This document shows positions 10,693-22,195 of a stretch of 64,000 nt of DNA, piece after piece (position 1 is the first letter of the stretch; every line of letters starts with the position of its first letter). The stretch spans positions 150,989,517 through 151,053,516 of the forward strand of contig NC_088099.1 in NCBI RefSeq assembly GCF_036370855.1, given 5' to 3'. This DNA is from Dromaius novaehollandiae. Its lineage: Eukaryota; Chordata; Aves; Casuariiformes; Dromaiidae. The translations under genes and the position numbers were made by a program. The notes below the pieces were generated by a model, which was not told where the DNA came from, made no database searches, and saw only the letters and a list, made by a program, of their open reading frames with translations.

Positions 10693-13600
10693 GTGAGTGC
10701 GTTTCCTGCACTATCCCTGTAAGATGCTTTAAATGTTATTGAATGTGAATGACGTCTGGAAGTAAAGCGTAACTAAATTTAACTCCAAATTCTTATTTAA
10801 TTCTAAATCGTGTTATATAGATGGATATTTCTCTTATTTTTAGTATGTTACTCCAGAATACATGTTCCCCTGTTCCTCACCCAACGTGAGATAAAGTGTG
10901 GCTGGGCAGACAGACCTGTGGTTAAAGATATATGTAGTACAGAACTCTTCTTTGGTGGGGTGAGCTTTATTTATTTTGAAGACCTGATTGCAAGTGAAAT
11001 GTTCTGACTTTAAAAGCCTGCACACATTTGGCAGCAGACTTGACTCAGGGAGCTGAAGTGTTTATATCCTTATGTTTCTATCTTTTTTCTGTGACTGTAG
11101 TAGCAAAACTGCCTGAAGAAGTACTGTGAATCAGCTTCTGAGCCAAGACCTCTTTATTGTCCAACATGGTAAAATTAACTGAAATTGGTAGGATCAATTC
11201 AGGGTAGGATTCACGTGCTGTTCAGCCGTTTCTGCTGCTCCTCTTGTCAGTCACATGAGCAGTAATTGTAGACTTAATTTCCCTACTGATGCATATTTAA
11301 GTTAGGAATGTTTGCTTCTGCTAGCAAGAATTCAACTTTTTGTCTTAACAGCCTTAAAGAGTTGCTGAGAGCCAAGTTAATTGAATGTGGCTGGAAGGAT
11401 CAGTTGAAGGCACATTGCAAAGGTAATGGTAGCCAACAAACTAATGTCCTTTTTAATCAACTAAGGTTCTAGCCAAATGTCCTAGATAAAAGCTTCAACT
11501 GCCTAACAGTCAATCTTTACAAGACTTAGGCAAGAGGAAAGTGTCCATGGCAATTGACAATTTATGTAAGAAAATTGTAATGTAAGAAAAATCTTGCTAT
11601 CTTCTATTGGTCTTGAAATTTTCAAATTTCTTCTCTGATCTGAAACTCATTAGGTTTCTGAGAAAAGTATTAGTATTGGTTCCCTAGGTATTAATGCTCA
11701 TACAGGTTTTTGTTTTGGGGACTTCCTAATCACAGGAGAATAAAAACAAGAAAAAGGAAATTGAGAGAAAATGGACTGTGGTAAACAACTTACAAACACA
11801 GAACTGCATCATTTGCATATAGGAGTGAGAAAGAAAAGTGCTTTTGAATACATTTCATGAAAATAGGATAATCTACCCAGATAAGAGAAAACAACCTGAA
11901 GTCTTTCATGTCGAATTAACTGTTTATCGTTACTACAACAGACAGATCCAACAGAAGGGACAGTTATTTGCTTTGGTATTTCCGCCTAGATCCTCTTGCA
12001 ATTGCGGATTAGAGCCAATAACTAAGCAGTACATGATGAGCTTTTACAGGAAGTTGAACCAGGAAAAAACAGTGTTCAAACAATACATGTGATGTCAGTT
12101 GGTAAACCAGATTTTGGTGTCTTGGGGACTAAGATTCTTCAGACCTTTTACCTATTGACATAAAGTTAAAACATTCATGTTTAAAGAACACATTCTAGAA
12201 CTATGCTGCTGAATTCAAGACTTTTTTCAGCATTGACTTCTGCATTTTCAGTAGTCTTCAAGTTTTATAAGTAGAGAATTTCTTTGAACAAATGCTAGAA
12301 TGTATTAATCACACAGTATTTATCATAGTTTTTATATTTTGTGATAGGTTTTTACCTGTCTCAGATTTACTTTTTCTTTGCTGAAATGTGGATAGAAATG
12401 TTGTTTAAACCAATTAGGAAGATAAGTATTTACAGCTCTTTTGTGCTGTCCTTTGTTGGATGTTAAATTGAAGTCTTGTATACACAACTTTGAGGAAGAC
12501 AGATGCAATTGGAACGATTTGTTTGGAGATGTGAGCAGACCAACCTGCAAACTACTACAACACTTCCAGTAATACGCAAGTTTGGTAATATTCAGATAAA
12601 CTTACACTTTGTAACATGAGATTTTTAAAATATGACCTGGTTGAGATGCGTCAGTAGGGATAGGTTCACATTCTTAAACCTATAGTAGGAAATGGAAACT
12701 AAATCCATTGTAATATAAAGTCACTAGTCTTCTCTGACCTACGCGTGCAGGCTTTGTATCTTAATCATTGGCACAAGTTTTGTCTTATAATGAATAAACT
12801 AAAAGTCTTCAAATGTCTGTGCTGGCCTTCTTTAGATGTGATTAAAGAAAAAGGATTAGAGCATGTTACTGTTGACGATTTGGTGGCAGAAATCACTCCC
12901 AAAGGCAGAGGTAAGAAAATTAAATGGAAAAGTGACTGTGATCATGCATGAACAAATATACCTATCTATATTTCAAGGTTAGTTTCAAAGCAGCACTGTG
13001 AACTAGCTTATGTTGTATGTGAAGGAAAAGTGTTAATAGCTTGATATTAACTGGAAACAAAATGTTTAAATTTGTATTGTGTAACAACCATTCTTTTTGC
13101 ACTGACCCTTGTGTATAAAATACTTTTCAAGGTTACTTTTTGTAGTCATGTGAGCCTATCTTCATATTTATAATTACTATGTACTACTAAATATTACTAT
13201 TAAGTCCCAGGAAAATTTCTGTCACTGAAGTAACATTGCCTTAGGTATGTAGCAGAAATTTTCTAAAATTCCAATTGTTTCGTAGAAAAAAACCTGAACT
13301 AACAGGGTACTAGCATAATGGATAGTGGGAAAAGCAAAGGACAGAACATGCGCGCACACACACACACGCACGGAATTCTTTATACATACAGTTCTACTTG
13401 GAGTGTCTAAGAAGCTTTGCTGATTGTGGGAGAAACTTCATTATCTCTTAAATAAAAATAGACCTTCAGAATAACTTGTTGAAGATTCTTATTCTGAGGT
13501 CATGGCTGAAAGTCTTTTGCTTTTAAATATGTGAAGAAAAAGGTACCCAGGATAATCAAACTAATTTCTGGTGATTTGTTTCCTGTTGAATAAGCCTTTC

Positions 13601-13955
13601 CCCTAAATGTTCAAATCTCTTGATTATGGCCAGGTAAAAACCTGCTTTTTTTCACAACAATAGAACCCAATAGACTTCAATTTTAGCCTCTTTTAAATAA
13701 GAAAAAAATAGATATGTGTTATATTTAAAAAAAAAAAAAATCAAGTAGCTTTGGTTACCTCAGGTATTAACAGAATTGCAAGAACAAATTCAAATATAAG
13801 TAGCTGTTGCAAAAAGTTGATTTTTGGCTATCATCTTTTCTATTTTGTCTTTTTTACTTACTTTCTTATTTGTTTCAGCCTTGGTACCGGACAGTGTAAA
13901 GAAAGAACTCCTACAAAGAATAAGAACCTTCCTTGCCCAGCATGCCAGTCTTTAA
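10625..13955 (+). CDS. ENY2: ENY2 transcription and mRNA export factor, complete coding sequence
   Basis: Coding join is 10625-10692, 11352-11422, 12836-12910 and 13879-13955 (291 bp, 96 aa). All introns are GT-AG and all phases fit. The protein begins [20 protein letters not shown] and ends [12 protein letters not shown], and matches vertebrate ENY2 almost residue for residue. One visible difference from human is Asp for Glu in CKDVIKEKG, at the exon 2/3 junction. ENY2 (yeast Sus1) is a small helical nuclear protein. It belongs to the deubiquitinating module of SAGA and to TREX-2, linking transcription to mRNA export at the nuclear pore. The start is fixed by an in-frame TAG at 10613-10615 in the same exon, which rules out the 5-residue longer N-terminus of the human 101-aa form through this exon. 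It is expressed from the promoter shared with NUDCD1. Confidence 0.98.
11352..11422 (+). CDS. ENY2: ENY2 coding exon 2
   Basis: 71 bp, acceptor TTAACAG|C and donor AAAG|GTAATG. Encodes [20 protein letters not shown] followed by HCK. Confidence 0.97.
12836..12910 (+). CDS. ENY2: ENY2 coding exon 3
   Basis: 75 bp, acceptor TTCTTTAG|A and donor AGAG|GTAAGA. Encodes [20 protein letters not shown] and then PKGR. Confidence 0.97.
13879..13955 (+). CDS. ENY2: ENY2 last coding exon with stop
   Basis: 77 bp of coding sequence after a TTTCAG acceptor, encoding [20 protein letters not shown] and then HASL before TAA at 13953-13955. Confidence 0.97.
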
Positions 13956-14136
13956 CTTTGACATTGTCTTGGATACAGTGTTTCTGTATTATGTCAGTCA
14001 TGTCAGGATTGGAATGCACTTTCCATACTGAAGGATTGAAGTATTTTTTCTTTCTTTTTTTCTTTTCTTTTTCTTTTTGTATGATGAGTTGAAATTTCAT
14101 TGCACTGCATCAGTTTCTTAAATTTGGTGTTATTTT

Positions 14137-14142
14137 AATAAA
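14137..14142 (+). terminator. ENY2: Poly(A) signal AATAAA, ENY2 proximal
   Basis: Canonical hexamer 182 bp after the stop codon, followed by T- and GT-rich sequence. Confidence 0.65.
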
Positions 14143-14242
14143 AAAAATCTTTTGTGGACTTGTGATTTTAAGGTTCCTCTCTCCTGTTGCTTCATGAGTA
14201 TGTTGTTATATTAGAACACCTATTTCACTTTTTTCAATTTTC

Positions 14243-14248
14243 AATAAA
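14243..14248 (+). terminator. ENY2: Poly(A) signal AATAAA, ENY2 distal
   Basis: Canonical hexamer followed by a TTTTTT-rich stretch, consistent with a downstream element. A third AATAAA lies at 14318-14323. Confidence 0.55.
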
Positions 14249-16019
14249 CCGTAATTTTGTACAATTTTTTTAACCAGTTAGTCTGATGAGTGCTTATTTA
14301 GGTTTTCCAAAAACTTCAATAAACATGTGTTAAGCAGAAATGCTGGGGAGAGATGAAGTTGTGAAAAATGGGATATGATGTGCCACTGAGCATATCCCAT
14401 TTAATTTCCAAAGTAGCTAGACAGCATGAAGACTTTAAAGACTACGTTAAGTTGTTGGTGGTATTTGTCTTGATATTTTAGTGCTAGAAAGTGAGTAGTT
14501 CAATGTCTCAGATTTGTCTTTTAAATATTTATTCAGTAATTCATAGGAGGTTGGTTTCATTAAACAAAAGAATGTTCTCCATCTTCCATCAATAATGCTC
14601 TCTTCTCCTTTTCCTCTTTAGTTAAAGAGAATCACTGTTCTGATCCATGACACCTGTTTTCTGGCTTTGCCCATATTACTAATAACTAAAAAAGACATGG
14701 TTGTCTGAGCCCTTTGGAAATTTAAGTGCTACTCAATAATATGGCAACGTAAGTCTCTGAGACTGATAAATCTGAATTCTCATAGCTGGAACTGTAACAT
14801 CAGCTCAGTCTATAAATAACTGCAAGAATAAACTTGAGTCAATTCATTTTTCATAGTAGCTGAGTCACACAATAGTATCTAATTGCTCATTGAGCTTCTG
14901 CTTCTCCTATGCTTGATAATGTATTAGACACTTAAAAGTTGACCAAAAATTAAGCATTCTCCTTCCAAAGCCCTTTTCTTGATTCCCATATTCATCAAGT
15001 GTATAATTCTTAATAGTCCTCGTTAGAAAAAATGCTCTAAAGACTGGCACCTCTAGATAAAGTAGAGCTATTCTTCACTAGTTGCTTAGAAAGACATGCC
15101 TGCTCCAGTGGAAATCCACTAGATGGCATCCCCATCTTAAATTTAAGGAAACACAGTGTTTCCACAGTCTCAAACTCAAATGTGTTGTGTGATCTGCCTC
15201 TTCCCAAGTCAGTTTTCTAAAAAAATTAATAAGCCTTATGACAGAGCTAAGATTACATTTCAGGTGCTGAGTGTTTACTGTGAAGTCAAACAGCTGGGGC
15301 AGCAACTGAGCCAAGCAAAATCTCAACTGTCAATTGTAACAGCTGAGAGAAAATGTCAAAGTGACTATCAGAGCGCAAGTGTTTTAGTAAATTGTCTGCT
15401 AATACTATAAATGATTGAGCAGAAGTGAGAGAAGCGAAAGGTTATCAATAAGCGAAAGGTTAAATATTCCACTAGAAAAAAACAGTTTGAACTCGGAAAT
15501 GCGGATGATGAATGAGACAAGATGCAGCTAATTAGGAACATCTCTCTATGCTGGGCAGAGTTTCTGCCCATGCTGGAACTTAGCAGGAGCCAAGATGAGG
15601 GGTCTACTGCATTATATAAATGCTTTTGAGGCCCCATGTTTTAAATCTGCCTTCATGCCAGTTTGAGCATTCTTGCTATAGGTTGTTGGCTCTATGCCAT
15701 TAAATAATGGTGAATGTTGGAAAGAAGAAAAGTGTTTCCTCCATTTAAAGGTCCAGATAGTTGTTTTAAAAAACAAAGTTCCATTTGCAGTGAGTATCCT
15801 AATTCTGTGTGTAAATTGCATAAATGTATTTCTGTTATTCTTCCCATTCTGGACTTGATATACCCAGTGCTAATAATTTATAGAATGTGTTTCTTTGCAT
15901 AATCTAGCAGAATATACACTACCTAAGTAATATATTGCAAAGCTGTAAAATATCTTCCATATCTTTATTCTTTTGTTCTTGGATGTCTTTCCTGATGTTC
16001 CTCTACATTTTTATGTGAC

Positions 16020-16132
16020 TTTGACAAAAAGACTTTATCATATGCACGTGACTCCCTTCAGCGACCGATCAAACAAAGTCTTTTTGTCAAATATTTGATC
16101 GGTGGCTGAAGGGAGTCACGTGCATATGATAA
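16020..16132. repeat. Compound inverted repeat (39-bp stem, plus loop-flank 17-bp inverted repeat)
   Basis: Arm B (16035-16073) and arm B' (16094-16132) are reverse complements at 38 of 39 positions, with a 20-base spacer. The spacer itself contains A' (16075-16091), an exact 17-base reverse complement of A (16020-16036), which lies just outside the stem. The order is therefore A-B-A'-B', and either hairpin can form, but not both as a simple nested stem. Each B arm holds a CACGTG core. The B arms are bounded by TA, as a palindromic Tc1/mariner-type MITE would be, but no family was recognised. A microRNA-like or cruciform hairpin is also possible. Confidence 0.9.
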
Positions 16133-19100
16133 CATGCTCCAGAGTTTCCACTGATTTCCTTCACTGTGGTGGGAAAGAGCCATGCTTAAGGTATTCCTAG
16201 ACCAAACCGTGTAAGGCTTGTTGTCCAATTAATGAATGTCTGAGATTTCACCTAGAACATGGCAGCTGCTCTAAGTGTTGTGTAGTTCTACTCTAGAGAC
16301 CACTTATGTTTGGCACAGAATGAAGATTGAACACCATAACAAATTTTCAGACAGTTGTGCTGACCGATCTGAACTTAAAGGCTTGACAGATAGTTTTCAC
16401 ATGCTTCTGAAAATAAATTGTAATGTTACTACCAGACTACCTTAAAATGGAAGAGCATTCAGAGATCCAGAAGGAACCATAAGCCTTCACTGTACCAAAT
16501 GTGCATCTCATGTTAAGATCTTCAAACTTACCATCTTGTATCATTATTTCTCTGCTGAGTTTTTGAGGCAGGCATTGTAAATCAGAACTCATCCCTCAAT
16601 GTTGGCTGAATGGCAGAGACCACACTCCTACTATTAAACAAATATTACTGTAGCACAATATACCCTATTTTGCATGCCTATAAAATAATATGACTAAGTT
16701 TTTCATGGCATGAGAACAAGTTGGGTGGCAGAAAACTATTCAATATGATTTTAGTGAGAAATTTAGCAACTGTTCCAAACTGCCCTGTGAAAATTTGCTG
16801 GAAAGAGTTACTGCCTTCCCAACAGAGGTCAACAACTCTTGTCTCAAAGTGACAAAGGTTGCTGTCTGATATGAACAACTGAGCGCGGCATGTTACTGTG
16901 GGGAGTTGTGTTAAACAGATCAGGGGAGCCTCCGTAATGTACTTAAGTGTAAAGCATGTTTGACAACATGCACAGATCCAAATGACACTAGAGTGGATTG
17001 GTCAGAGATGTCCTGATAGATCTTCTAAGAATGACGTTAGGCCTGGGTTGCTATCTGATGGGACTATCAGCAATGAGAGATGGTTTCTTGAGGAAAACCT
17101 CCTATTTTTGCTTTAACTGTAGGTTTTATTCTCAGGTGAATGGGATGGCTTTGTTTTGTAGACTGTTACCTGCACACTCCCAATTTTTCCTAATCTGACT
17201 GAGAATTGAAAACAACTGGTAACAATCAGGATTCAGCCAGAACAATATTGTTGATGATTTTTTTTCACTCTGAAAAAGAAAATCAGTGTTGTTAAGGTTC
17301 CAAACTTCTTTTCATATGCATATCATTCACTCAAAATTTCAGCATTTTCAAAGTCATGAAATGAATCTGTTCCTTACAGGGTTTTGGTAAACAGGGCCAA
17401 GGACTAGATGGTTAATGTGACAACTTAAGATAGATGTAAATTACATTAGCTGTCGGTGTATGATTTCTTTAGATGGTAGCCATATATATAGTCTAGCAGC
17501 TAATTCAGTTTGCTTATTCTGTAGACATGCCTATAATAAATAGATTCTGTTTGTACATCGGCATTGAAATAATGGGTCAGATAACAGCTGGAGTAAATTG
17601 GTATATCTCTGTATGTTCACTAGACTAAATTCTATGTGACAGTAAATTGAATAGTTCTACTGACGTCAATGAAAGACCAATAGAGAAAAGTTAGCTCATC
17701 CTCTCCTTTAGTCAGGCCCTCAGGGCTCTGAAGCACAGTTTGGAAAACAGAAGCATACAATTAATTGAAACTATTTAGATTTTAATTTGTTTGATAATTA
17801 TTTCCATGTGAATACTTCTCCATGTTGACATTGTCCAGTTAAAAGAGGTTATAAAGCAGTAACATCACCAAGGAATTGTACTGACATATCAAACTTACAG
17901 TTGCCTGCCTTCACTAGAACCTTATCATTTTGCCACCATAGGTTTTCCAATTGATTCTGTATTTGTCTTGTATTTCTATTATGTTTTTTTCCTTCTTCTT
18001 CATTCACGTTTTACTGATGTAATTTTTTAGCATGGAGTTTTATCATTTTGAGAACAGGTATGTCTGAAGTCTGTTTGAATGCAGTAAGAATGCATCAGTG
18101 CTATTAAAAATTTCTTGTTGCTTCTCAGTTCTTCTTTCTGGAAGGTCCTTTAGGGTGACAGCTCTGCACTACATTGCCTGTGTCCTCATCTTCTCTTTCA
18201 CATAATTGAATAGAAGTTTAGTTGTAAGGTTTGTGGCACGTGGATAGGTTAGCTCTATCTTACTTATTTTTTGACTGAGTTTTCACTGAAGCAATGAAGA
18301 ATACCCAATGCAAAAGCAATGAAAACCTGCAGGCTCTCTTTAATTTACAGTAATAACTATTTGCAATTGAAATCAGAATTGTGTTCTACTTGGCCTATTT
18401 TTCTCAGCTCTTTAGTTTCTAAAAGAAACAGCTGTGGTTGCAGAGCCAAATTTTTTGCTGAAGCTCAAAATGAGGAAAAGTAATTTCCTTTCCTCACAAA
18501 TAATTGTTACTTTACTGCTTCAGTATAATGAATAGGTTAATCAGCATTCTGCTTGGAATCAAAGAAAGTCTAATCTTGCTTCAGCATATTTCACATTTAC
18601 CTTTGTGCTTTCCATCTGAACAATATTATTCTTAAAATGTTCTTTACATTTACCTTATAACAATTTAAGTGATTTACTAGTAGATCATTAAAAAAAAGTC
18701 CCTCTATGAAAACCCAGCTGGTTTGTGTTAACATTACTAGGAAAGAGGCTATCCATTATTTCAATTATTGATCTAGAGGTAAATACCAAGTTGCTTTTGA
18801 TAAAATCTGTGGTTGGCACACTCATCGTTGAGTAATGATGAGGGCAGAGCAACCTGTCCTGTTCTGTTGGCTGGCTCCATTGAAGTGTCTGTGCACAAAC
18901 TCATCTCAGTGCTCAGAAGGTGAAAGCAACACTAAATTCCTTGGAAAGCAGTGATTCTGAAATTCATGGTGAAAAGCTCATCATCTGTTTCCATATGATC
19001 TTTGCATGTATTCAAGCAGAGATGAACATAACACTGATCTTATCTTTGTCTACTGTATTGATGAGACTGATCCTCATGATGTTCAATTTGCATTTTTGAA

Positions 19101-22100
19101 AGGAAGCAGAAAAAATAGAGTGGTTACAGAAAGGAGAAAAAAGAATTAGGGCTAGCATTGCTCATTAGGCTCTTTACTGGAAAAAAAAACAGAGAAAATA
19201 CAGTTGTGGTGCACCACAAGGTCCACAGAGAGAAAATACTAAACAAAGGGTATTTTAACAGAAAAAGATATGGACCAGTAGATGGAAATAGAAATCTGAC
19301 AATTTCAATTTTTAAAAAATATAGTGTATATAAAAGTACAGCTGCTTAGTCACTGGAACAAACTATAAAGAAACATGGGGCTCCTTCATTTTTCAGTGCT
19401 TTCCTGAATACCGGTGCCTTTCTTGAAGAGCTGCTTTAGCCCACAGTTACTCAAACTTTCTGGATCAGGTCTTTCTGTGTTCCCTGTAGTTGGCAGCAGG
19501 AGCTCAGCTTCTTTCAGCTGAGAAATGAACACCAGCTTAAATACTATGAGTTTACACTTACTCTCCCATCCAGAAGAAACAGAGGTAGCCACAAAAATTT
19601 AAGGTGCAAAGCAATTCACTGGCTTGTGTAAATGGCTTCAGCTTTTCTTCACTCCCCTGTTCTGGCAAAGCTTAGCAGCATCTGAAATGTTATTTTCTAA
19701 CACTTCTCAGTATGAATCCTTCAATGAATCCTAAGGACTGTGCTCCCCATAAAGAGAAATGCTGCTTTCACTAAACACAAGCAGAATTTTAGTCTCAGTA
19801 CAGGTGTAATTGAGTGGAATATAATGCCCTAGGAGGCTATGAAGGAAATCTCAGTTGCAGTTCAGCATTACAAAATCTTTTAGTTGTTTGGATTGAAAAA
19901 TGCTCCCATCTAGCTAACCTGTTGGTTAACTTTTTTATGTATATTTCATTCTGAGATAAGTTTCTGCCCAAATCCTGTATCAGATTGCTAATATTTGAGT
20001 AGTTCAGATTGCATTTCAAAATACCTGTTGATGCTTTTTTTGCAAGAGGGTGTCTCATTATATAGTCAATGGGTAGAAGAAGACTGTTCTCTTTCCCTCT
20101 GTTGAATAAAGATCAGAAAGAGTATTATCTATGCCTAGTTTTTACCTATTGAATGCTGCAATGATAAAGATGGCTTAAATGCTTCCTCACTGTCATGAGG
20201 CAAAAGGGGAAATTTAATAAAAACCGGAAGATGTATTCCCTGCTCATTTCCTTTCTTTAATTGTTGTGTCCCCCAGCGTACATCTATGAGGTTATGCAGT
20301 TAAATTAAAAAATGGTTGCTCCCCCTCCAACCATCCCCCTCCCGAGATCTAGATGTCCCAATCCAAATTTAATTGAGACAGTAAAGTTTGTCCAAAGCTT
20401 ACACTGATTTTAGTGAGATTTTGGGAGCTCAACACTTCCAACATCCACATAAGTGCTCAGGTAAGAACCTGAGCCCTGCTTTAAAGTTTCTGATCTATGA
20501 ACACAGGTCTTTTTGCTGAGTTGGTTTGATTTAAAATGGGAAAAGAAAAAGGAAGACTCATGATTTATTTAAGTTTTTTTCTGCTAAATTCTCTTCCTGA
20601 CTTTAAAAGAATTCTTGAAAGGGGGTGATTAGATATGACAAAAGGTATGAACTTCTTCCAGTATTTTCATGAAGAAAAATCCCTATTATCACAAACTGCC
20701 ACTGTTCTGCATTATAATGAATCTATTCCAGTGCAAAGTGTAAAATTACCTCTTCCTTACTATTATAGTAAAATATATTTGGTTTCATGTTTAAAAAAGG
20801 AAAAGAAACTTGCATCTCGCCAATAAGTGGACATTTTTCTAACAAATAGTGAAGTATAAAGAAACAAAGAACAGCTTCATGATTCCCACCCCATCCCCCC
20901 AAAATAGAAGGAAAATCTTTTCCTTTCCTTCCTAAATGCTTCCCCCAACAAAATTTCTTTACCTTATCTTTTCATGATATGCAATGTCTCTTCTATTTAT
21001 CAAAATGCAAATCACTGAAATGCACACACATGCATGCATGCACATACACAAACATACCCATGTAGCTAACTACTGCTACAAAGCAATCTTCTAGAAACTC
21101 AGGTATTTAGAGGATTTGAATTCAAATGCAAACACTATGCCTAGGATCCATCTTCTATTAATTTGGTGATAGTGCACAGAAGTCTTACTTCCTTAACAAG
21201 AAACATATGGAAGGCTGCACATGTAAGTCAAGGAAAATTACTTAATGGCTATATTAAATACTACATGAGGGAAAGAAAGATTTTCTATGCAGTAATGATG
21301 TGATAAATTGGCTGTATAAAGAACAGGTCCCATTAACTTCTCCCTAATTTGCAGCTGTAGAATAGGAGAATTGTGAAGAAGACAAAGCCTAAGCTTTCTT
21401 TCCATATAACAAAGTTAGGGAGTTAATATTTTTCTGACAATTCTAATATTCTTTTCTAGTTTAGTTTATGCATCTGTTTTTATCTATTGAATTTAGCAGT
21501 AAAAACTAGAGCCAATATGGAACATAATCATCTAAAAAAGATTTTAAGTGGAGTTTAAATACAGACATCCACATTTGTTTTTTAGAAGCTGCTCAACTGC
21601 AACTACATGGCAGTTACATAAATTCTTAAGAACTGTAACTGTAGATACATTTATGGATATTGGAGTTCAGTCTATTTACAATTCTGGCATTGTACATGTT
21701 GGAGTTACCCTGTCTGCAGCAAAGTATATGCAGAGGCACCTGCAACTGGCACCTTAAGGAAATTGGGATCTAGACGCAAGAAAGGAATGCTTAAATCCCT
21801 GTGAGATCTGAATCTTAAGCACACCTATCATTTATTGATGGGATTGCATTCCTGCCAACATGCAGCAGCAGCAGCCATTGCTTTCTTTAAGATATGGCTG
21901 AATGAAGAGGAAATAGTTGGGCTAACTTGTGTATAGAGCCTAATAGGTAAACCATGTAGTCAAGATCTAAATACTAGGTAGATCAGTCTTTGGGCAGAGG
22001 CAGGGGCTCCCCCAAGATATAAAGAATCCCTCAATTTATATCTTTTGCCTCCTGGTAGAAAGAATAATCTTAGCGACAGGCTACAGGCTTTTCTGCCAGG

Positions 22101-22120
22101 AATCCTGGCAGAAGCCTGAA

Positions 22121-22195
22121 GCCTGGCTCTGTAGCCTAGTGGTTAGGTCACTCACCTGGTGGGGAGAGAGCAATCTGGGCTCAGGTACCTTCTCC
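22121..22195 (+). repeat. tRNA-derived SINE relic (CORE/MIR-like head)
   Basis: The stretch reading TAGCCTAGTGGTTAGG with CACTCACCTGG resembles a tRNA A-box head (TRGYNNAGTGG). It is followed at a suitable distance by a decayed B-box-like GGCTCAGGTACC. It is typical of old amniote tRNA-type SINEs; the exact family is not certain. Confidence 0.55.

Larger units (their letters stand above)
13956..14330 (+). other. ENY2: ENY2 3' untranslated region with tandem poly(A) signals
   Basis: AATAAA occurs at 14137-14142, 14243-14248 and 14318-14323, each on the sense strand of ENY2. The first two are within about 300 bp of the stop codon. Which one is used cannot be read from the sequence. Confidence 0.7.
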
